Below are positions 38,013-45,498 of a DNA stretch of 64,000 bases, piece after piece (position 1 is the first letter of the stretch; the number at the start of each line of letters is the position of its first letter). The DNA lies in the NCBI GenBank assembly GCA_027313705.1, contig DAHVDE010000027.1, forward strand, positions 62,001 through 126,000, in the 5' to 3' direction. The DNA is from Actinomycetota bacterium. Lineage in GTDB: Bacteria; Actinomycetota; Actinomycetes; Streptosporangiales; Streptosporangiaceae. The position numbers were made by a program, and so were the translations under genes. A model generated the notes under the pieces. It saw only the letters and a list, made by a program, of their open reading frames with translations, was not told the DNA's origin and ran no database searches.

Positions 38013-39062
38013 ATGGCTGACTGGAGCGAACTGCTTGCCAAGAACGCCGCCGCCTACGCGCGGGTCGCCATCAGCAACATCGCCAGGGAGTTTCCTTCCG
38101 GCATCCATCACACGATGACCGGACCAGGGGACTTTCCCGCCCGCCCAAGGGACCGCACCCCGGTCTTCTACGGCAGTTACGACTGGCACTCCTGCGTGGA
38201 GATGCACTGGCTGCTGATCAGGCTGCTGCGGACGGCGCCAGGCCACGTGCCGGCCGGCGAGATCATCGAGACACTTGACCGGCAGTTCGACCCGGCCGCG
38301 CTCGTCGCGGAGGCCGACCACATGGCCGGCCCTCGCGGCGGGGCGCAGCGGCCATACGGCTGGGGCTGGGCGCTGGCGCTGGCGCACGAGACGGCGGCCC
38401 TGGCCGGCACAGGGGAGAGCCAGACCGCAACGGCGGCAGCCAGGTGGTCGAACGCCCTGGTGCCGCTGGCGGATGCGGTCGCCACCCGGTTCGTCGACTG
38501 GCTGCCCAAAGCGAGTTACCCGGTACGCCACGGCACGCACCAGAACAGCGCCTTCGGCCTGGCCAGGGCGCTGCCGCACGCGCTCGACCGCTCGGCGGCT
38601 GGCGACAGCGCCCTGGCGACCGCGATCACGCGCACCGCGAGCCACTGGTTCAGCGCGGACGTCGACTACCCGGCAGCCTGGGAGCCGTCTGGCTCTGACT
38701 TCCTTTCTCCTGCCCTTACCGAAGCGGAGCTCATGACGCGGCTGCTGCCCGCGGACCGGTTCGCCGAGTGGCTGAGCGGCTTCCTGCCCGGCCTCGCCTC
38801 GGGTCGGCCGGCCGCGATATTCCGAGCCGCGATCGTCTCGGATTCCTCCGACGGCCAGATCGCGCACCTGCACGGCCTGAACGCGAGCCGTGCCTGGTGC
38901 TGGCGGCGGATCGCCGAATGCCTGCCGGCCGGCGACGTCAGGATTCCGGTCGCGCTGCACGCGGCGAGCGTGCACGCGGGCGCGTCCCTGCCGCACGTGA
39001 TCGGCGATGACTACATGGTGGAGCACTGGCTGGCCGCGTACGCGGTGCTGCTGCTCACCTGA
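38013..39062 (+). CDS. DUF2891-family protein
   Basis: A 349-residue protein of the DUF2891 family. Family blocks visible are YGSYDWHSCVEMHWLLIRLL, PYGWGWALALAHET, HGTHQNSAFGLARAL, PSGSDFLSPALTEAELM and a late LHGLNASRAWCWRRIA. The many conserved Trp/His residues suggest an alpha/alpha toroid such as a glycoside-processing fold, but no catalytic chemistry is established. No signal peptide. It starts ten bases after the exported protein gene and precedes glnE by 39 bases. Confidence 0.88.
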   Translation: MADWSELLAKNAAAYARVAISNIAREFPSGIHHTMTGPGDFPARPRDRTPVFYGSYDWHSCVEMHWLLIRLLRTAPGHVPAGEIIETLDRQFDPAALVAEADHMAGPRGGAQRPYGWGWALALAHETAALAGTGESQTATAAARWSNALVPLADAVATRFVDWLPKASYPVRHGTHQNSAFGLARALPHALDRSAAGDSALATAITRTASHWFSADVDYPAAWEPSGSDFLSPALTEAELMTRLLPADRFAEWLSGFLPGLASGRPAAIFRAAIVSDSSDGQIAHLHGLNASRAWCWRRIAECLPAGDVRIPVALHAASVHAGASLPHVIGDDYMVEHWLAAYAVLLLT

Positions 39063-39100
39063 GGGCAGCGACCAGCCGACCCGCGCGCTAACGTGCTTGG

Positions 39101-42058
39101 GTGACGATGCCGCGGGGATCGACGCTGACAGGTCGGCTTGCCGCTCTCGGGTTCGCCGACACGGCGACCGCCGAGCGCCTGCTGACCAGCGAACTCGGGC
39201 TTGACCTCGGTGGCGCGGACGCGGGCATCGTAGCTGCCGTCACCGAAGCGGCCGATCCTGACCTGGCGCTGGCCGGCCTGGCGGCACTTCAGCCTGATCC
39301 TGAGCTGCTCGGCGAGCTCAGGTGCGACGCAGGCTTGCTGGCCAGGCTGATCACGATACTCGGGGTCAGTTCGGCGCTCGCCGAGCACTTGCGGCGGGAA
39401 CGCGCTGACTGGCGACTGCTGAGTTCAGGCGCCATGGACCTGACGCCACCGGCGGGCTGTGACATCCGCGCGGGCTCGCCTGAGACGCTGCGGGTGGAGT
39501 ACAGGCGGAGGCTGCTGACGCTGGCGGGCCGTGATCTCACGGGTACCGCGACGATCGAGGAAGTCATGGCCGACCTGGCCGACCTGGCGGCGGCTGCCAT
39601 CCGTGCCGCGCTTGACCTTGCCAGGTCCGGGCTGCCTGCCGATGCCGAGCCATGCCGGCTGGCGATCATCGCGATGGGCAAGTGCGGTGCCGGTGAACTC
39701 AACTACGCCAGTGACGTCGACGTGATCTTCGTGGCCGAGCGGGTAGCTGACGGGGACGAGACTGCGGCATTGCGCACGGCCACGCAGCTTGCCAGTGCCG
39801 TCATCAGGGTTTGCGCAGAGCGCGGAATCGCCGATGCCCTGTTCCCGGTAGACGCGGGGCTGCGGCCTGAAGGCAGGATCGGGCCGCTGGTCAGGACGCT
39901 CGCCAGCCATCTCGCCTACTATCGGCGCTGGGCCAAGACCTGGGAGTTCCAGGCGCTGCTCAAGGCCAGGCCGGTAGCGGGCGATGCCGAACTCGGCCAG
40001 CAGTACCTGGACGCCCTGACGCCGATGGTCTGGCAGGCGGCGCAGCGTGATGACTTCGTAGCCGACGTCCAGGCGATGCGGCGACGGGTGGTCAAGAGCC
40101 TGCCTGCCGGGCAAGCCGACCGTGAAATCAAGCTCGGCCCCGGCGGACTGCGCGATGTCGAGTTCGCCGTGCAACTTCTGCAGCTGGTACATGGCCGGGC
40201 CGACGAGGCGCTGCGAGACCGCGCGACCTTGCCTGCGCTGGCGGCGCTGGCGGCCGGCGGTTATGTCGGCAGGCAGGACGCGGCAAGCTTGGCGGACTCG
40301 TATCGCTTCCTGCGGGCGGTCGAGCATCTGCTCCAGTTGCGCCAGCTCCGCAGGACCCACTCGCTGCCGGTCGAGCCTGCGGCCCTGCGCCAGCTCGGGC
40401 GGGCAATGCGATCGCTCGGTTACCTTCCTGACCGCCCCGGCGACCCGGCCGCCGACCTGACCGCGCAGTGGCGCAGTCATGCGGCCGTCGCCAGGCAGTT
40501 GCACGAGAAGCTCTTTTACCGGCCGCTGCTCGACGCGGTCGCCCGGCTGCCAGGCGACGTCATCAGGCTGACCTCGCAGGCCGCGAAGGAACGGCTTGAG
40601 GCACTCGGCTATGTCCACCCGGCGGGAGCGCTGCGCCACATCGAGGCGCTGACTACGGGCGTCTCGCGCAAGGCGGTGATCCAGCGTGCGCTGCTTCCTG
40701 CCATGCTCGAATGGTTCGCTGACGCGCCAGGACCTGATGCCGGGCTGCTGGCCTTCCGTCAGGTAAGCGAGGCCCTCGGCAACTCGCCTTGGTACTTGCG
40801 GCTGCTGCGCGACGACACCAACGTGGCGTGGCGGATGGCCAGGCTACTTGCCTCGGGCAGGTATCCCGTTGACCTGCTGCTGCGGGCACCGGGCGCGGTG
40901 GCCATGCTGGCAGAAGAAAGCTTGCTCAGGCCGAGGACGCCGCAAAGCCTGGCCGCCGAGGCACAGGCGGTACTGAGGCGGCATGACCGCGGTGACCCGG
41001 GCGAGACCCTGGCCGGCCTGCTGGCCCTTCGCCGCGGTGAACTGCTCCGCACGGCTGCCGCTGACATACTCGGGCTCGCCGATCTCGACCAGGTATCAGC
41101 TGCGCTTAGCGCGGTCACCGCGGTCACCATTGACGCCGCGCTGACACTCGCTGGCCGGATCGTCGCTCGTGCAGCCGCAGCCGGCCCGCCTATTCGGATG
41201 TGCGTGGTCGGGATGGGCAGATTCGGCGGGCGCGAGCTTGGCTACGGCAGCGATGCCGATGTCCTGTTCGTGTACGAGCCGTTGCCTGGCGTGGCACAGG
41301 AAACGGCCACCCGGGCGGCTCATGCGGTCGCCGACGGGCTCAGGACGATGCTCGAGCGGCCAGGACCTGATCCGTCGCTGCGGCTCGACGCCGATCTGCG
41401 GCCAGAAGGCAAGCAGGGACCGCTGGTGCGGACGCTGCCCGCCTACCGCGCGTACTACGATCGCTGGGCCGCGCCGTGGGAGTTGCAGGCATTGCTGCGT
41501 GCTGACCCGGTTGCCGGCGATGCCGGGCTCGGCCTGGCGTTCACCGAACTGGCCGACGAGTACAGGTACCCGCACGAGGGCATCGGCGACCTGGCCGTCA
41601 GGGAGATCAAGCGGATCAAGGCCAGAATGGAGGCCGAGAGGATTCCCCGCGGCGTCGACCGGGCGCTCCACGTCAAGCTCGGCCGCGGCGGGCTGACCGA
41701 CACCGAGTGGGTGGTGCAGCTACTTCAGCTTCGCCATGGCGGCAAGGTGCCTGGGCTGCGGACCACGCGGACGCTCGCCGCACTCACCGCTGCCAGCGAC
41801 GCGGGGCTGCTCGCGGCGCAGGACGCGGCCGCACTCGGCGCGTCCTGGCAGCTAGCGGCCAGGATCAGGAACGCCGTGATGCTGGTGACCGGACGGCCAT
41901 CTGACGTGCTGCCGACCGCCCAGCCTGACCTTGCCGCCGCCGCAAGGCTGCTCGGATATCCCGCCGAGGCGTCGCAGGACCTTGTGCAAGACTGGCGGAA
42001 GGCAGCGAGGCGGGCGCGGGCAGTGATGGAGCGAGTGTTCTACGGCGGCGCTATCTAG
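39101..42058 (+). CDS. glnE: Bifunctional glutamine synthetase adenylyltransferase/deadenylylase
   Basis: Adds and removes AMP on the regulatory tyrosine of glutamine synthetase I in response to nitrogen status. The 985-residue protein has two nucleotidyltransferase halves. The first (deadenylylating) has MGKCGAGELNYASDVDVIFV and later KLGPGGLRDVEFAVQLLQL; the second (adenylylating) has MGRFGGRELGYGSDADVLFVYE and KLGRGGLTDTEWVVQLLQL. The GTG start fits the conserved N-terminus. Its target, the tyrosine-bearing glnA, lies 17 kb downstream; in Mycobacterium these genes are adjacent, so accessory DNA has been inserted between them here. Confidence 0.96.
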   Translation: MTMPRGSTLTGRLAALGFADTATAERLLTSELGLDLGGADAGIVAAVTEAADPDLALAGLAALQPDPELLGELRCDAGLLARLITILGVSSALAEHLRRERADWRLLSSGAMDLTPPAGCDIRAGSPETLRVEYRRRLLTLAGRDLTGTATIEEVMADLADLAAAAIRAALDLARSGLPADAEPCRLAIIAMGKCGAGELNYASDVDVIFVAERVADGDETAALRTATQLASAVIRVCAERGIADALFPVDAGLRPEGRIGPLVRTLASHLAYYRRWAKTWEFQALLKARPVAGDAELGQQYLDALTPMVWQAAQRDDFVADVQAMRRRVVKSLPAGQADREIKLGPGGLRDVEFAVQLLQLVHGRADEALRDRATLPALAALAAGGYVGRQDAASLADSYRFLRAVEHLLQLRQLRRTHSLPVEPAALRQLGRAMRSLGYLPDRPGDPAADLTAQWRSHAAVARQLHEKLFYRPLLDAVARLPGDVIRLTSQAAKERLEALGYVHPAGALRHIEALTTGVSRKAVIQRALLPAMLEWFADAPGPDAGLLAFRQVSEALGNSPWYLRLLRDDTNVAWRMARLLASGRYPVDLLLRAPGAVAMLAEESLLRPRTPQSLAAEAQAVLRRHDRGDPGETLAGLLALRRGELLRTAAADILGLADLDQVSAALSAVTAVTIDAALTLAGRIVARAAAAGPPIRMCVVGMGRFGGRELGYGSDADVLFVYEPLPGVAQETATRAAHAVADGLRTMLERPGPDPSLRLDADLRPEGKQGPLVRTLPAYRAYYDRWAAPWELQALLRADPVAGDAGLGLAFTELADEYRYPHEGIGDLAVREIKRIKARMEAERIPRGVDRALHVKLGRGGLTDTEWVVQLLQLRHGGKVPGLRTTRTLAALTAASDAGLLAAQDAAALGASWQLAARIRNAVMLVTGRPSDVLPTAQPDLAAAARLLGYPAEASQDLVQDWRKAARRARAVMERVFYGGAI

Positions 42059-42068
42059 CTCGGCCCGT

Positions 42069-42091
42069 GCGTTCTTGCCCCGCGAGAACGC
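42069..42091. terminator. Bidirectional hairpin between glnE and the peptide gene
   Basis: GCGTTCT, nine-base loop, AGAACGC: a perfect seven-pair stem 11 bases after the glnE stop and four before the peptide stop. It serves convergent genes; there is no T run. Confidence 0.6.
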
Positions 42092-42094
42092 CGG

Positions 42095-42280
42095 CTAGAG
42101 CAGCTTGATGTCGTGGCCTGAGACTTCGGCTTCTTCCAGGCTGTCGAGGCGCATCTTGATTGAGTTGAGGACCTCTACCTCGGCTTCGGTAAGTGAGGCG
42201 AATACCTCTTGCTGTTCCCTGGTCAGCAGGTCTACCGGATTGCCTGCGGCGCGCAGAGCGGCGAGTGCATCGAAGGTCAT
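42095..42280 (-). CDS. 61-residue cysteine-free peptide, putative modified-peptide precursor
   Basis: A short acidic peptide: PVDLLTREQQEVFASLTEAE in the middle and EVSGHDIKLL at the end, with Asp/Glu at about a quarter of positions and several Thr/Ser/Lys. The ATG follows GGGGAGGAG, one of the strongest ribosome sites in the window, indicating high expression. By memory it resembles the short 'aroma-sacti cluster domain' family. It has no cysteine, so thioether (sactipeptide) chemistry on it is unlikely; side-chain ester or amide links by the nearby ATP-grasp enzyme are chemically possible. It shares a transcription unit with the HTH gene. The upstream-extended frame is not used. Confidence 0.75.
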   Translation of the reverse strand: MTFDALAALRAAGNPVDLLTREQQEVFASLTEAEVEVLNSIKMRLDSLEEAEVSGHDIKLL

Positions 42281-42341
42281 GAGACTTCTCCTCCCCGTGA
42301 GCAGGCCCCATGATGAGTCTGGCTCGTGGCCGTCGGCCGGT

Positions 42342-42740
42342 CTATGAGACCTTAGGGCCACCAAGCAAGGACGTCGTGAGCAAGGCGGCAAGGCCTGCTT
42401 GCAGCCTTGACTCAAGACCCAGCTTGGTCAAGATGGCGGTGACGTGGCGTTTGGCCGTGCGCTCGCTGACCTGGAGCGTGCGGGCTAGCGTGCGGTTGTC
42501 ATAGCCGAGGCCGAGCAACTCGAAGACGGCTAGCTCACGCGGCGACAGGGTGGGGGTGCGCATCAGGGCGGCGGCGATGTGTTCTGGCAGGACAGCACGC
42601 AGCGCGAGCTGGGTGCCTGAGGACCGGCTCTCGTCGAGATGGCTGCCGCAGAACGGGCAGAACTCGGCTTCGGCTGACTGATGGGCGGTGACATCGGCCA
42701 GAGCCGCGACAAGGCGGTCGCCCGCGACGTGATGTGACAC
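42342..42740 (-). CDS. LuxR-type helix-turn-helix regulator with a Cys-pair N-terminus
   Basis: A 132-residue protein. The C-terminal half is a LuxR/GerE DNA-binding domain: LSPRELAVFELLGLGYDNRT, then ARTLQVSERTAKRHVTAILT. The N-terminal half lacks a receiver or autoinducer domain and has CPFCGSHLDE, a single zinc-knuckle-like pair. GTG start. It is the gene directly before the peptide on the same transcript and has its own promoter, so it probably controls itself and the peptide. The signal is unknown. Confidence 0.8.
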   Translation of the reverse strand: MSHHVAGDRLVAALADVTAHQSAEAEFCPFCGSHLDESRSSGTQLALRAVLPEHIAAALMRTPTLSPRELAVFELLGLGYDNRTLARTLQVSERTAKRHVTAILTKLGLESRLQAGLAALLTTSLLGGPKVS

Positions 42741-42779
42741 CTGCGCCTCTGGGATAGTCGCGACAGTCTGCCATTAAAT

Positions 42780-42808
42780 GTCCTATAACGAGCAAACCGC
42801 CTTGTCAA
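42780..42808 (-). promoter_or_regulatory. Promoter of the regulator and peptide unit
   Basis: On the minus strand TTGACA is separated by 17 bases from TAGGAC, a good housekeeping-type actinobacterial pair. The -35 box overlaps the ATP-grasp gene's 3' end, and a start about 30 bases before the HTH gene is expected. It separates regulator and peptide from the upstream operon. Confidence 0.6.
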
Positions 42809-43857
42809 CCGGGCTCCGCCGGTCGCCGGCCGGCGAGGAAGCTCACCGGGTCTACCTGGCCGGCTGATTCGCGGGTACGGTAATGCAGCTCCGCAAGCAT
42901 CGAGCAGACAGCCCCGGTGACCGGTGCATTACCCGTCTTCGCCTCCAGCCAGCACCAGTCGCCGCCGACGTTTACCTCGAGAAAGACAGGAACGCCCCCC
43001 GCGCTGACGAAGTCAAAGGCGCCGTATTCGAGCGACATACTGGCAGCGAGCGCGCGAACCGCTGCGGCGACAGCGGCCGGCGGCTCGATCTCCCTGGCCG
43101 ATACCTCTTCCGGGTGCAGCCAGAGCTGGGCGGGATACGCCTTGCCTACGGCGAAGGCAATGATCTGACCGCCTACGTAGTAGGCACGGATCTCCAGGTC
43201 GTGCTCCACGTAGTCCTGCACGAGCACCGGCGGCTCGCCGCTGCCGTAGACCCTGGCAGCCAGCTCGTCTGCGCCGATGATCTCTGGAAAGACGCCGGTG
43301 AGCAGACCGGGGGTGGCTTCGACGAAGTGCTGGTGCACTGCCTTGATAACCAGGCGAGTGCCGGTGAGCAGACCGCTGGCCGCCGCCGGGTCGGTGGTGA
43401 CTACCGTTCGCGGTACCGCGACCCCGCAGCGACGAGCCGCTGCCAGCTGTTCGAGCGTTCCTGGCCCGCGCGAAGCCAGGTGCACTCCGGCTACCGTGCC
43501 CAGTTGCTCGGCCAGCGCCTGCCACGACTGGCCAGCGAAGATCTGCGCGGCTGCGCCCCGCCAGTCCGGCGGTATCGTACGCGCGGAGAAGTGCCTGACC
43601 CAGGTCACAGAGGGCGTGATCCATCGACCACGCACTTGCACGGCTGATCGGTCGACGTCGATGACCACTCTGGCCGCTCCGACGGTCTCTGCGTCAAGTC
43701 GCTCGACTGGCAGGCCGGCGGCGCTGAGCTGACGCGCGACCAGGTCGAGCTCACGGTCGGCCGCCCGGCTCACGAGGAGCACGGCCGGCACCTGATCAGA
43801 CCCGGTGCCGGCGGTCAGCGGCCTGGCTGCCGGCGCCGGCAGCCTGACGTCGAGCAC
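42805..43857 (-). CDS. ATP-grasp ligase resembling graspetide maturases (MvdC/MvdD type)
   Basis: A 350-residue ATP-grasp enzyme. VTWVRHFSARTIPPDW resembles the N-terminal domain of microviridin-type ligases; RLVIKAVHQHFVE carries the ATP lysine; VLVQDYVEHDLEIRAYYVGG is the nucleotide clamp; EYGAFDFVSAGGVPVFLEVN the metal-binding end. Such enzymes form ester or amide links between Asp/Glu and Thr/Ser/Lys side chains of a precursor peptide. The GTG start leaves 53 bases after the GAF stop; the open frame continues upstream to that stop without a standard start. Fourth gene of the run that starts with the cyclase. Peptide as substrate is inferred from context. Confidence 0.76.
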   Translation of the reverse strand: MLDVRLPAPAARPLTAGTGSDQVPAVLLVSRAADRELDLVARQLSAAGLPVERLDAETVGAARVVIDVDRSAVQVRGRWITPSVTWVRHFSARTIPPDWRGAAAQIFAGQSWQALAEQLGTVAGVHLASRGPGTLEQLAAARRCGVAVPRTVVTTDPAAASGLLTGTRLVIKAVHQHFVEATPGLLTGVFPEIIGADELAARVYGSGEPPVLVQDYVEHDLEIRAYYVGGQIIAFAVGKAYPAQLWLHPEEVSAREIEPPAAVAAAVRALAASMSLEYGAFDFVSAGGVPVFLEVNVGGDWCWLEAKTGNAPVTGAVCSMLAELHYRTRESAGQVDPVSFLAGRRPAEPG

Positions 43858-43910
43858 ATAGTCCGCCGCGGCCAGTTGGGCGGCGAACGGCTGTGCCGCA
43901 GGTGACTCGG

Positions 43911-44573
43911 TCAGCGGGATACGCCAGGCGGATCGGAGTCTTCTGCCGCCAGCAGGTCGGCAGCGGTGGCCAGCAGCTTGCTTACGGTCGAGGCGACCGG
44001 ACCAGTGGCGCGGGGCAGTCGCCGCGCGATCCGTCTGAGCACCTCGAAGTCGTCTTCCCTTGCGCTGGCCTCGTCATTACCCGCTTGCCAGCGCAGCCGC
44101 CTCAGCAGATCCAGCCCGAGCGCCACCTCGGTGGCCAGCAAGCCGATCAGGTCGACGTCGGAAAGATCGCCACGCGGCTTACTGCCCCTGTCGAGTACCT
44201 CAAGTACGCCGATGCACTCGCCGTTCCTGATCAAAGGTGCTGCCATGATGCTGTCAGGCACATAGCCGGTCGACTCGGCGGCATCCCTCGCGAACTGAGG
44301 ACTCTGCCTGACATCGTCGACAAGCACCGCCTGCCCTGACATCACTACCCAGCCGGCTAGACCGGTTCCGCTGGGAAAGCGGGTGCCGACAAGGTGATCC
44401 TCGCCCTCGCCTGCTACGGCTTCGAAGACCAGTTCGTCGGTCTCCTCGTCAAGCAGGAACACGGAGGCCGCCGCTGCGCTGAACACGCTTCGCGCCACCT
44501 CGACTACCGATTGCAGCAGGCTGCGTTCGGTGATATCAGCACCGGTGATATCAGCACCGTTAGTGCTCGGCAT
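43911..44573 (-). CDS. GAF-domain sensor protein
   Basis: A protein of about 220 residues made of one GAF domain: SVFLLDEETDELVFEAVAGE, GTGLAGWVVMSGQAVLVDDV, and APLIRNGECIGVLEVLDRG. The domain is followed by a helical tail (ADLLAAEDSD) without an output domain, so it must act through partners. GGGAGGCGACC precedes the ATG, which overlaps the peptidase gene by 14 bases. GAF domains bind cyclic nucleotides or small ligands; beside a nucleotide cyclase, a cyclic nucleotide ligand is an attractive but unproven idea. Confidence 0.82.
   Translation of the reverse strand: MPSTNGADITGADITERSLLQSVVEVARSVFSAAAASVFLLDEETDELVFEAVAGEGEDHLVGTRFPSGTGLAGWVVMSGQAVLVDDVRQSPQFARDAAESTGYVPDSIMAAPLIRNGECIGVLEVLDRGSKPRGDLSDVDLIGLLATEVALGLDLLRRLRWQAGNDEASAREDDFEVLRRIARRLPRATGPVASTVSKLLATAADLLAAEDSDPPGVSR
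44529..44558. repeat. 15-bp tandem duplication in the GAF gene
   Basis: GGTGATATCAGCACC appears twice head to tail. Being a multiple of three it keeps the frame and inserts a repeat of GADIT near the GAF N-terminus. Confidence 0.85.
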
Positions 44574-45498
44574 GGTCGCCTCCCGTGCGCCGTGACACAT
44601 TGCTGGCCGTCAGGTACAGCACAGACTTCAGCTGAAAGGGAGTCAAATTAGGGTGCTTTCCGAGAATACGCGCGCACAGGCCGGTGATGTGCGGTGTCGC
44701 GAAACTATTTCCGGTGCTGCGGATCCGCTTTCCTCCTGGCCAGGCGACCTCCACCCGAATCCCGCGGGCAAAAAAGTCGACTGGCGGCGACGGATTGTAG
44801 TAAAAGACCGATGAGTCGGGTTCATCATGGCTCGCCACGGAGATCACCGACGCGAAGGGCCAGGGATAGCTGCGCACCGGCAAATTGTGCGCGGAGGCGA
44901 CGAGCACGCACCGGCGGAAGTAGGCGTCGTCAGCTAGCTCGCGCAAGGCAAGGATGAACTGGGACTTACCGGTGGACAAACTCATGTTGATGACGTCATA
45001 GCCCTCGTCAATTGCCCAGCGCAGGCCGGCGATGAGCCCGGCGCCGGTGCCGTGCTTCCCGTTGGTGAGCACTCGCACCGACGTGAGGGATGCCGCCGGC
45101 GCAATCGAAGCGATGATTCCGGCACAGGCCGTGCCATGGCCCGCGGTGTCGGCAGGTTCGCAATCGACCACGATGAAGTCGCTATTACCCTGGCCGGCAC
45201 CGCCGTCAGGCAGGTTGCCTGCTGGCTCGACGCCGACCGACCGGTCGAGTCTGCCGATCATGGGATGCGAACGGTCAACGCCGCTGTCAAGCACCGCGAC
45301 ACGCACGCCGTCACCATCTGAGCCGCCCCAGGCCCACTCGGGCGTTATCTGCTCGAAGTCGCTGATGCCGAACTTCTCGTCCTGCAAGGTAACGGTCGAT
45401 GCGCCCCAGGCCGGGATACCCGGAAAGTGATGCCTGGGCGGCCGGCGCCACGGCGGACTGGCCGTAAGGTCGGACTCACCGGCTGGTTCCGGCGTCAC
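44560..45498 (-). CDS. Cytosolic subtilisin-like serine peptidase (S8)
   Basis: A 312-residue S8 protease. The catalytic triad is complete: Asp in VAVLDSGVDRSHP, His in TAGHGTACAGIIA, Ser in STGNSFATPHITG; the oxyanion region is in LVASAHNL. There is no signal peptide and only about 50 residues precede the catalytic domain, so the enzyme is intracellular with no long propeptide. The GTG start overlaps the cyclase stop by GTGA, a sign of coupling; a longer frame is antisense-like arginine-rich sequence. Context suggests a leader-cleaving or signal-release protease for the peptide encoded downstream. Confidence 0.87.
   Translation of the reverse strand: MTPEPAGESDLTASPPWRRPPRHHFPGIPAWGASTVTLQDEKFGISDFEQITPEWAWGGSDGDGVRVAVLDSGVDRSHPMIGRLDRSVGVEPAGNLPDGGAGQGNSDFIVVDCEPADTAGHGTACAGIIASIAPAASLTSVRVLTNGKHGTGAGLIAGLRWAIDEGYDVINMSLSTGKSQFILALRELADDAYFRRCVLVASAHNLPVRSYPWPFASVISVASHDEPDSSVFYYNPSPPVDFFARGIRVEVAWPGGKRIRSTGNSFATPHITGLCARILGKHPNLTPFQLKSVLYLTASNVSRRTGGDHAEH

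Noticed and set aside
42281-42415. Upstream extension of the 61-residue peptide
   Set aside because: The extension has no ribosome site and overlaps the end of the HTH gene; the internal ATG has GGGGAGGAG.
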